Assembly (NCBI GenBank): GCA_017860985.1
Contig: JAGFXG010000060.1
Location: forward strand, 1 to 6,889
Length of the DNA: 6,889 nucleotides
Direction: 5' to 3'
From: Deltaproteobacteria bacterium
GTDB taxonomy: Bacteria > Desulfobacterota > Syntrophia > Syntrophales > Smithellaceae
Shown here: piece by piece, positions 1-5,025 of the stretch
Layout: each line of letters opens with the position of its first letter
How positions within the stretch are numbered: the stretch's first letter is position 1
Notes under the pieces: model-generated
Seen by the model: the letters and a program-made list of their open reading frames with translations, nothing else
The model's database searches: none
What the model was told of the DNA's origin: nothing
Translations under genes and position numbers: made by a program

Positions 1-651
1 GGCTAGAACCGCAAAAGAAATCAACGCCATGACGGCATTGATACCGGTCAATATCGCTGCGGCCTTGAAAGAACGCTTCTGCACCTTCCCTTCTGTTTTC
101 AGAACGGCCCACGTCGCACCCTGCAACAGCACCGCGGCAAGCCCGGTGAAGCCAAACAACAGCGGAACAGGACGAAGCAGCGTAAAAAAGCCCCCCGTAT
201 ATTCCATTCTGCCGTCCAGAGGGACACCGTAGATTACATTTCCAAGAGCCACGCCAAAAAGCAGAGCCGCCAGCGCGCTTCCAACAATAAGAGCCTTCTC
301 CCAGAGACCCGCACGCGCCGGGTCATTCGCGCGAAACTCCATGGAGACGCCTCGAAAAATCAATGCAAGCAGAACCAGCATCATTGCGGAATAAAAACCG
401 GAAAACGCAGTAGCGTATGCGTGCGGAAAAGCCGCAAACAACGCGCCGCCGCCCGTCACCAGCCAGACTTCATTACCGTCCCATACCGGACCGATGGAGG
501 CAATCAGTGTGTCCTTTTCTTCCTTCGTGCTTCCAATAATAGGCAGAAGGACTGCCATGCCGAGATCAAATCCGTCCAAAAGCGCGTATCCGAGCAGCAA
601 TATAAAAATAAGTACAAACCACAGGATTTGAAAATTCTGGATGTTTTCCAT
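1..651 (-). CDS. cydB: Cytochrome bd quinol oxidase subunit II, partial (3' part outside window)
   Basis: This is the second membrane subunit of the bd-type terminal oxidase, which with CydA reduces O2 to water using quinol in the cytoplasmic membrane. The window holds the first 217 codons, and the reading frame is open to the left edge. Family signatures are visible: the N-terminal helix ending GYALLDGFDLG (residues 21-31), the GPVWDGNEVW block (54-63) followed by TGGGALFAAFP, and RGVSMEFR (100-107). In E. coli CydB the Asp of this WDGN block (here Asp58) lies on a proton path. Several hydrophobic segments alternate with short loops. The start at 651 is preceded by a good Shine-Dalgarno sequence and sits 39 nt after the cydA stop, so the two genes form one operon in the order cydA-cydB. 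No break is seen. The C-terminal third or so and any terminator lie outside the window. Confidence 0.95.
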   Translation of the reverse strand, partial: MENIQNFQILWFVLIFILLLGYALLDGFDLGMAVLLPIIGSTKEEKDTLIASIGPVWDGNEVWLVTGGGALFAAFPHAYATAFSGFYSAMMLVLLALIFRGVSMEFRANDPARAGLWEKALIVGSALAALLFGVALGNVIYGVPLDGRMEYTGGFFTLLRPVPLLFGFTGLAAVLLQGATWAVLKTEGKVQKRSFKAAAILTGINAVMALISFAVLA

Positions 652-655
652 CACA

Positions 656-663
656 CCTCTCCC
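656..663 (-). promoter_or_regulatory. Ribosome binding site of cydB
   Basis: On the minus strand the sequence GGGAGAGG lies 4 nt upstream of the ATG at 651. It supports that start in the short cydA-cydB gap. Confidence 0.7.
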
Positions 664-690
664 ACGTTTTTTTCAGCAATAAACTCTCCG

Positions 691-2001
691 TTATGATGCT
701 GCCGGTCCCTGTTTGATGATTCTAACAAGCAGCAGAACGAACATCACAAACAAAAGCGAATAGACCAGCGTGAACATCACCAGGCTGAATATCAGTTGAC
801 CGGCCGACACCACCACCGACGATGCCGTAGCCGTTTTCATCAAGCCGTAAATGATCCATGGCTGGCGGCCGACCTCCGCGGTGATCCATCCCGTTTCATG
901 GGCAAGATGCGGCAATGGAATCAGGAAGGGAAGCAGCCACAGATACCATTTTGCGGAATAAATTTTCCCCGTCCACAACAGCCATGCACCCAGAAGCCCC
1001 AGAACGATGAAGATTCCTCCCAGCGCCACCATGATATGATAGGATTGAAAAACCAGATTCACCGGCGGCCAGTTTTTCTTTGGAGCATCCTTCAGTCCTT
1101 TTATTTCCGAATTAAAATCAAAGTTATACAGAAAACTTAACCCTTTGGGGATATAAATACCGTAAGTTTTTTCATTGTCCTCGTCGACATATCCAAGGAC
1201 GTAAATATTCGCGCCCCGGGTAGTCTGAAAATGTCCTTCCATGGCCGCCGCCTTCACGGGCTGCATATCAATGACCTGGATCGCATGGCCGTGTGCGGCT
1301 CCAAGCTGCAAAAGCGGTGTGACCGCAAAAAGAATGATCCCAAGTTTCAGCATGGTTCTGGCAGTTTCGCCATTGAGTCCTTTGACCACATAATAGCCGG
1401 CAATGCCGGAAACCATGACGGCGCCGGTAATCCAGGTGGCCAGAACCGTGTGAAGAAACCTGGCGACGGTGGATGGATTGAAAACCGCATCGAAAAAGCT
1501 GCTGAGAATAACCTTTCCCTCTGCGTTGATTTCATATCCGGCAGGTGTCTGCATCCAGGAGTTGGCCACAATTATCCAAACGGCGGAAAAATGCCCGCCC
1601 AGAAAAACCAGCAGGGCCGACATCCAGTAAATACCTGGCGAGACCCTCTTTCTGCCGTAAATCAGAACGCCTATAAAAACAGACTCAAGAAAAAAGGCAA
1701 TCACGCCTTCGGCTGCCAGAATCGGTCCAAAGATATCCCCTACCGTACGTGAATATTGTGACCAGTTGGTCCCAAAGGAAAACTCCATAACAATCCCTGT
1801 AACCGCGCCGATGACAAAGATGAGCCCCAGCAGCCTTGCAAGAAAATCCGTGATCTTTCGATATACGTCATCTTTTTTTGCAAGATGAAGTGTTTCGGAA
1901 ATCAGGATGACCAGTGAAATGCCGAGCGTCATGGCCGGGAAGAGAAAATGAAATCCGATGGTCAAGGCGAATTGAAGGCGTGCAAGAATTAACGCGTCCA
2001 T
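691..2001 (-). CDS. cydA: Cytochrome bd quinol oxidase subunit I
   Basis: This 436-residue subunit carries the haems and the quinol site of the bd oxidase. The haem ligands of the E. coli enzyme can be matched by eye: His18 (LTIGFHFLFP), His184 (RFLHTV) with Met324 (YHIMVALG) for b558, and Glu376 (TAEVGRQPW) for the b595/d site. Glu98 and Glu106 (FFLES) match the conserved acidic pair of the proton path. Lys250 and Glu255 (KAAAMEGHF) match the quinol-loop residues. The protein is about 85 residues shorter than E. coli CydA, and the missing part falls in the Q-loop between roughly 260 and 320, so this is a short-Q-loop bd oxidase. Many members of that subgroup are called cyanide-insensitive oxidases, but haem content (b/d or all b) cannot be read from sequence alone. 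The start at 2001 has a strong GGAGGT site just upstream. cydB follows directly. Confidence 0.97.
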   Translation of the reverse strand: MDALILARLQFALTIGFHFLFPAMTLGISLVILISETLHLAKKDDVYRKITDFLARLLGLIFVIGAVTGIVMEFSFGTNWSQYSRTVGDIFGPILAAEGVIAFFLESVFIGVLIYGRKRVSPGIYWMSALLVFLGGHFSAVWIIVANSWMQTPAGYEINAEGKVILSSFFDAVFNPSTVARFLHTVLATWITGAVMVSGIAGYYVVKGLNGETARTMLKLGIILFAVTPLLQLGAAHGHAIQVIDMQPVKAAAMEGHFQTTRGANIYVLGYVDEDNEKTYGIYIPKGLSFLYNFDFNSEIKGLKDAPKKNWPPVNLVFQSYHIMVALGGIFIVLGLLGAWLLWTGKIYSAKWYLWLLPFLIPLPHLAHETGWITAEVGRQPWIIYGLMKTATASSVVVSAGQLIFSLVMFTLVYSLLFVMFVLLLVRIIKQGPAAS

Positions 2002-2005
2002 AATT

Positions 2006-2011
2006 ACCTCC
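2006..2011 (-). promoter_or_regulatory. Ribosome binding site of cydA
   Basis: GGAGGT on the minus strand lies 4 nt before the cydA ATG. It is a near-consensus Shine-Dalgarno sequence that fixes the start. Confidence 0.8.
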
Positions 2012-2028
2012 AGGAGTTTGGCTTGAAA

Positions 2029-2057
2029 ATACTATAGAATTGTTCACTTTATTTCAA
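2029..2057 (-). promoter_or_regulatory. Possible sigma-70 promoter of cydAB
   Basis: On the minus strand TTGAAA (2052-2057) is followed after 17 nt by TAGTAT (2029-2034). A better -10, TATAGT (2031-2036), lies at 15 nt. The pair is about 30 nt upstream of cydA in AT-rich sequence. I found no clear FNR (TTGAT-N4-ATCAA) or Rex (TTGTGA-N6-TCACAA) box in the gap. The match is modest and could be chance. Confidence 0.35.
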
Positions 2058-2161
2058 TCACTAAATCATTTTTGCAGATAATTTTGGATTTCCGAACCTT
2101 TGATATTTAAGGATTGAGGTATCCATCAGTGGATCAAAATGAACCGGTCATATTGCACAGC

Positions 2162-2218
2162 AGGGATTCCCCCAAGCAGATCTTAACAAGATCATTCCCT
2201 TGATGGCAAAGGGATTCC
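2162..2218. repeat. Cluster of dyads in the divergent cydA / secreted-protein control region
   Basis: A perfect inverted repeat GATCTT-aac-AAGATC lies at 2179-2193. It is followed by TCCCTT-N7-AAGGGA at 2196-2214. The 9 nt sequence AGGGATTCC occurs at 2162-2170 and again at 2210-2218. Because that 9-mer is nearly self-complementary, its two copies can also pair, enclosing the central dyad in an extended hairpin with internal loops. No T-run directly follows, so it does not look like an intrinsic terminator. It could be an operator, an RNA structure or the remnant of a small palindromic element. Confidence 0.45.
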
Positions 2219-2242
2219 GCTGTTTTTCGAATTCAGGCATGT

Positions 2243-2275
2243 CTTTTGCTTAATATATTGCAAAAGCATTATAGG
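2243..2275 (+). promoter_or_regulatory. Inverted repeat CTTTTGC-N10-GCAAAAG over a possible promoter
   Basis: The perfect 7 bp arms lie at 2243-2249 and 2260-2266 with an AT-rich 10 nt spacer, a geometry typical of a dimeric repressor or activator site. A weak sigma-70 match (TTGCTT at 2246-2251, TATAGG at 2270-2275, 18 nt apart) overlaps it. If real, it would drive the secreted-protein pair about 120 nt downstream and the dyad would cover its -35 and spacer. The promoter call is weak; the repeat itself is plain in the sequence. Confidence 0.35.
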
Positions 2276-2358
2276 TATTGATGAACGTAAACGTCTGATG
2301 ATGACGAAGGGGATAATTATCTCAACAAGAACGAACAAATAAGCAAAGGGTACATATC

Positions 2359-2376
2359 CCGGGTTCAAATACCCGG
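2359..2376 (+). other. Small hairpin just upstream of the first secreted-protein gene
   Basis: CCGGGT-tcaaat-ACCCGG gives a 6 bp GC-rich stem with a 6 nt loop. It ends 14 nt before the Shine-Dalgarno sequence at 2391-2398. It could act as a 5' UTR stabiliser or translational element. There is no T-run, so it is not a terminator. Confidence 0.4.
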
Positions 2377-2390
2377 CTGACATATGATAA

Positions 2391-2398
2391 AGGGAGGG
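2391..2398 (+). promoter_or_regulatory. Ribosome binding site deciding the start at 2405
   Basis: AGGGAGGG is placed 6 nt before the ATG at 2405. An earlier in-frame ATG at 2384 lies upstream of this site and has no Shine-Dalgarno sequence of its own, so the start at 2405 is preferred. It also gives a normal signal peptide (MKNN...). Confidence 0.7.
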
Positions 2399-2404
2399 AG
2401 AAAG

Positions 2405-2776
2405 ATGAAAAATAATATCGGATTGACACAGTCATTTGTTATTGCACTGCTTTTCATTTCGGTAGTTGTCGGCTACCAGCCGTCGTGTTATGCTTCACCA
2501 CCCGAGAGCCTTCAGCTGGTATATAACAAAAACACCCAGACACTGATCGTAAACATCGCCCACGACACAATGCTGAAGGGCTCGCATTTTATCAAATACG
2601 TCGAAATCAAGAAAAACGGGGCTGTTGTGAGCATCAACAAGTATGAATCGCAGCCGACGGGGGATAAATTTTCCTACAGCTATAAAATCCCCGCTATCGA
2701 AGAGGACACTTTTCAGGTAACGGCAACCTGCACTAAAAAGGACAGTGTGACATCTCCCTTGTACACTGTCAGATAA
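2405..2776 (+). CDS. Small exported protein with a degenerate superoxide-reductase-like domain (paralog 1)
   Basis: This 123-residue protein has a Sec-type signal peptide: Lys/Asn start, hydrophobic core at about 9-23 and likely cleavage after CYA at residue 30. The mature part (about 93 residues) is rich in beta-strand patterns and aligns without gaps to the next gene product; I count about 40 identities in 92 positions by hand. The order of conserved points, His53 (IAHD), His61 (SHFI), the strand EIKKNG, the SQP turn, the SYSYKIPA strand and Cys109 (ATCT), follows the iron domain of desulfoferrodoxin/neelaredoxin (HP...HYI...P...F...CN.HG). The position of the fourth His ligand is Lys112, and no His precedes His53 in the mature protein, so a normal Fe(His)4Cys site cannot form. 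A SoxZ-like beta-sandwich is the main alternative. Function is unknown. It is probably cotranscribed with the next gene, 25 nt downstream. Confidence 0.85.
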   Translation: MKNNIGLTQSFVIALLFISVVVGYQPSCYASPPESLQLVYNKNTQTLIVNIAHDTMLKGSHFIKYVEIKKNGAVVSINKYESQPTGDKFSYSYKIPAIEEDTFQVTATCTKKDSVTSPLYTVR

Positions 2777-2787
2777 CGATTCTACCC

Positions 2788-2793
2788 AAGGAG
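2788..2793 (+). promoter_or_regulatory. Ribosome binding site of the second secreted-protein gene
   Basis: AAGGAG lies 8 nt before the ATG at 2802 and within the short gap after the first paralog. This supports separate translation of both genes from one message. Confidence 0.7.
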
Positions 2794-2801
2794 AAGAAAT
2801 C

Positions 2802-3179
2802 ATGAAAAAATATTTTTCGGGTCATGTGTCTGTATGTGCTTGTCTCTTACTGGCGGTCTGCCTGATGACGCCGCAATATGCCGCCGCCGATCCCCCACAG
2901 GATCTCATCCTGACTTATAATTTGCAGAAGCAAACCCTGACGGTCACCATCACTCATCCTTCTTCCTTTACCGGCTTACATTACGTCAACCAGGTTAAAA
3001 TCAATAAAAACAATGTACTGGTCGAAAAAAATGATTACAAATCGCAGCCTGACAAGAAAAGCTTTGTGTATACTTACAAGATCCCTGCGGTACCCAATGA
3101 CATTCTTGAAGTGACCGCAAACTGCAACATTCAGGGATCGAAAACGGCAACCCTGAAGGTTGTCAAGGACGAAAACTAA
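2802..3179 (+). CDS. Small exported protein with a degenerate superoxide-reductase-like domain (paralog 2)
   Basis: This 125-residue protein starts with MKKYF, has a hydrophobic core at about 9-24 and a clear AAA cleavage motif before Asp30, so it is exported to the periplasm. It is the closer of the two to the desulfoferrodoxin pattern: ITHP (His52), LHYV (His60), SQP (81-83), YTYKIPA and ANCNIQG (Cys108 to Gly112). In superoxide reductase the last motif reads CN.HG, and here the His is Gln111. The His that binds iron from the N-terminal loop of the enzyme is absent. The spacing between the two retained His is 8, against 6 in desulfoferrodoxin. Two His and one Cys remain, which might bind another metal or be structural. 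The tandem arrangement with paralog 1 points to a local duplication. Fold resemblance is inferred by eye; I cannot assign an activity. A terminator follows about 80 nt after the stop. Confidence 0.85.
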   Translation: MKKYFSGHVSVCACLLLAVCLMTPQYAAADPPQDLILTYNLQKQTLTVTITHPSSFTGLHYVNQVKINKNNVLVEKNDYKSQPDKKSFVYTYKIPAVPNDILEVTANCNIQGSKTATLKVVKDEN

Positions 3180-3261
3180 AAACAGGCGCATGGTCGGGTT
3201 GACAAACTCATTGTCGTAATCTTCATCTGACACGCTCTGCCGGCGTTGACTGCAAATATAG

Positions 3262-3303
3262 GGGGAATTCACAAGGAGTTATTTGATGAATTTCCCTTTT
3301 TTT
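3262..3303 (+). terminator. Intrinsic terminator of the secreted-protein pair
   Basis: GGGGAATTC (3262-3270) pairs with GAATTTCCC (3288-3296) as a 9 bp stem with one G-U pair, followed at once by seven T. The 17 nt loop is long for a terminator and holds an AAGGAG site. It lies 83 nt after the stop codon at 3179. Confidence 0.6.
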
Positions 3304-3342
3304 AATTCAAATCATTATCCGTTTTGTCTTTCCATTAAATGA
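3286..3342 (+). CDS. Possible 18-codon leader peptide
   Basis: An ATG at 3286 is preceded at 7 nt by a strong AAGGAG site (3273-3278) and opens an 18-codon frame rich in Phe, Asn and Ser that stops at TGA 3340-3342. The ribosome site lies in the loop of the terminator hairpin and the first codons form its 3' arm and T-run, so translation and hairpin formation would exclude each other. It ends about 20 nt before the leader structure of the downstream deaminase. It may be chance; there is no family to compare it with. Confidence 0.25.
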   Translation: MNFPFFNSNHYPFCLSIK

Positions 3343-3363
3343 TCAGGATTTTTCATCATCACG

Positions 3364-3588
3364 CATTGCCGCGATTCTTCCGGAAATCATTCGATCTGCA
3401 AAGGTCTTTTTCTTTGCTTGACAGCGTGTTTTTTATGTGTAAGTCCCCAAAATCCGCATCCAAAGTGGCGGGTCACTGCTTTTCCGTGGTCGTTTTATTG
3501 AACATCTCATTTTTTCAAAAACCAGACAGGAAAGCAGTGTTGACATCGGCTACAGAACCAAATGAGATGGATGGAAAGAGCGGCAATG
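3364..3588 (+). promoter_or_regulatory. Candidate structured leader RNA with pseudoknot over the deaminase start
   Basis: This stretch of more than 300 bases between genes (3180-3585) holds no convincing protein gene but has strong internal complementarity. Stem A: 3474-3485 pairs with 3529-3539 (11 bp, one bulged T), continued inward by TGGT:ACCA and TTTT:AAAA, leaving a 20 nt apical loop. Stem B: CATCTCATTT in that loop (3503-3512) is perfectly complementary to 3560-3569, giving pseudoknot topology with A. Stem C: CATTGCCGC (3364-3372) pairs perfectly with GCGGCAATG (3580-3588), which includes the start codon, and TCTTCC (3376-3381) pairs with the GGAAAGA Shine-Dalgarno region (3573-3579). 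Smaller helices are possible at 3398-3403:3412-3417 and 3452-3457:3468-3473, the latter abutting A. The layout implies control of translation initiation. I do not recognise a known riboswitch class. Confidence 0.55.
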
Positions 3589-4932
3589 ATGGAAACAGAA
3601 AAGTTCGACATAGCAATTGAAGGCGGAACAGTGCTGACGATGTCCGCTAAAATGGAAATTATTGAGAATGCCACGATCGGCATACAGGGAAACCTCATTG
3701 CACTGGTGGCAAGCAACCGCCGCATACCGGCAAATAAGACCATTAACGCGAAGGGGCACCTTGTTTTGCCGGGACTGATCAACACGCACACACATCTGCC
3801 GATGGTCTGTTTCCGGGGACTGGCAGACGATCTTCCCTTGATGGACTGGCTTCATCATCATATTTTCCCCATGGAAGCGCGTTTCGTTAATAAGGAAATG
3901 GTATATGAAAGCGCGATCCTGGCTATGGCTGAAATGATCCTGTCCGGAACCACAACGTTTTGCGACGGGTATTTCTTTGAAAACCGGATTGCTGAAGCTG
4001 CGAAGGTCTGCGGTATGCGTGCGGTGGTGGCCCAGGGATTCGCTGATTTTGCCACACCCGAAAATCCCCGGTTCGACAAGATGATGTCTGCGGGAATCCG
4101 GTTTGTCGAGCGGTGGCAATACTCCGCGCCGATGATCACACCGGCCTTCTTCTGCCACTCTCCGTACACATGTTCACCACATACGCTGGTGAATGTGAAG
4201 GCGGCGGCCCGCGAGGCAGGAATCCTATACCTGACCCACCTTCTGGAAAACAAGGACGAGACGAATACAATCCAAAAACGCTACGGCAAAAAACCGGTGC
4301 AACATTTATTGGATCTGGGCGTTCTGGATCATCAAACGATTGCGGTGCATTGTAACTGGCTTGATCCCGAAGATGTTGCTGTCTTTGCCGATCTGGGCGT
4401 GTGCGTTTCCCATAATCCTGTCAGCTCCATGAAACTGTCCGCCGGTGTCGCTCCTGTCCCGCAGATGCTGGAAAAAGGCATCAGAGTCGGCCTGGGAACG
4501 GACGGTTCCGCCAGCAACAACGCCCTGGATATGTTCAGAGAAATGGATGCATCAGCAAAACTTCACAAAGTAATATCGTTTGATCCCACCGTTATGGATG
4601 CTCCATCCGTTTTAAAGATGGCTACCTCAAACGGCGCCCGGGTTCTGGGCATGGAACATCTGATCGGCTCCATTGAGGCGGGAAAACTGGCTGACATCAT
4701 CATCCTGGACATGAATCAGCCCCACCTGACGCCGCTTTACAACCCGTATTCCCAGCTTGTTTATGCCGCTGGCGGCGCAGATGTAAAAACAAGCATCATC
4801 AACGGAAAGATTGTCATGGAAAACCGGCGTCTGTTAACCATTGACCTGGAAAACGCAATAAACAACGTCAACAGGATTGCCGCTCATATCTCGACGGAGC
4901 ATTCTTCCACAATCCGTCAGCCTCAGAATTGA
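3586..4932 (+). CDS. mtaD: Amidohydrolase, MTA/SAH deaminase-like (MtaD/SsnA/ATZ-TRZ group)
   Basis: This is a cytoplasmic metal-dependent deaminase that probably converts 5'-methylthioadenosine, S-adenosylhomocysteine or a related adenosine compound to the inosine form plus ammonia. With the start at 3586 it has 448 residues, somewhat longer than the T. maritima enzyme TM0936. The full amidohydrolase set is present: His68 and His70 (NTHTHLPM), His218 with Glu221 (LTHLLE), His255 (VHCNWL), His276 (SHNPVSSMKLS) and Asp306 (GTDGSASNN). The RGLADDLPLMDWL and GTTTFCD blocks are typical of MtaD. Arg145 and Arg162 fall where TM0936 has its substrate carboxylate arginines, by rough alignment. In-frame ATGs also occur at 3562, 3571 and 3589. 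I choose 3586 because GGAAAGAG lies 5 nt before it and homologs begin near here. Substrate is not certain: guanine or other aminopurine deaminases share this fold. The structured leader upstream suggests translational control. Confidence 0.88.
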   Translation: MMETEKFDIAIEGGTVLTMSAKMEIIENATIGIQGNLIALVASNRRIPANKTINAKGHLVLPGLINTHTHLPMVCFRGLADDLPLMDWLHHHIFPMEARFVNKEMVYESAILAMAEMILSGTTTFCDGYFFENRIAEAAKVCGMRAVVAQGFADFATPENPRFDKMMSAGIRFVERWQYSAPMITPAFFCHSPYTCSPHTLVNVKAAAREAGILYLTHLLENKDETNTIQKRYGKKPVQHLLDLGVLDHQTIAVHCNWLDPEDVAVFADLGVCVSHNPVSSMKLSAGVAPVPQMLEKGIRVGLGTDGSASNNALDMFREMDASAKLHKVISFDPTVMDAPSVLKMATSNGARVLGMEHLIGSIEAGKLADIIILDMNQPHLTPLYNPYSQLVYAAGGADVKTSIINGKIVMENRRLLTIDLENAINNVNRIAAHISTEHSSTIRQPQN

Positions 4933-5025
4933 TGCGGTGCAGATCAAAAAATACCAGTTGCAACCCTTCCGGATTTGTGTAAAGAGGCAAGGACAAAATC
5001 AATAAATTCAAAAGAGTAAAGTAAA

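Noticed and set aside
1231..1752. Plus-strand frame of 173 codons inside cydA
   Set aside because: It is antisense to well-conserved cydA sequence with intact cofactor ligands. It is a shadow of codon usage on the other strand.
2359..2376. Resemblance to a tRNA T-arm (GGGTTCAAAT), hinting at a tRNA fragment or attachment site
   Set aside because: The loop has 8 instead of 7 bases around a 5 bp stem, no acceptor or CCA end follows and no other tRNA arms are present. There is also no integrase or repeat nearby.
2192..2383. Minus-strand frame of 63 codons with a hydrophobic N-terminal part, like a small membrane protein
   Set aside because: It has no Shine-Dalgarno sequence (the upstream strand is pyrimidine-rich), lies in a dyad-rich control region and overlaps the 5' UTR of the plus-strand gene. 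The hydrophobicity follows from AT-rich sequence.
3199..3545. Consensus -35 hexamers TTGACA at 3199, 3418 and 3540
   Set aside because: None has an acceptable -10 at 16-18 nt. The one at 3540 would start transcription inside the deaminase gene.
3339..3620. Plus-strand frame of 93 codons before and across the deaminase start
   Set aside because: It has no ribosome site of its own and a composition rich in Phe, Ser, Lys and His that looks like translated noncoding AT-rich DNA, and it overlaps the deaminase start. It is kept only as part of the mini-ORF coupling idea.
3550..4158. Minus-strand frame of 202 codons inside the deaminase gene
   Set aside because: It is antisense to the conserved amidohydrolase core. 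Its composition (many His, Arg, Cys) is typical of a shadow frame.
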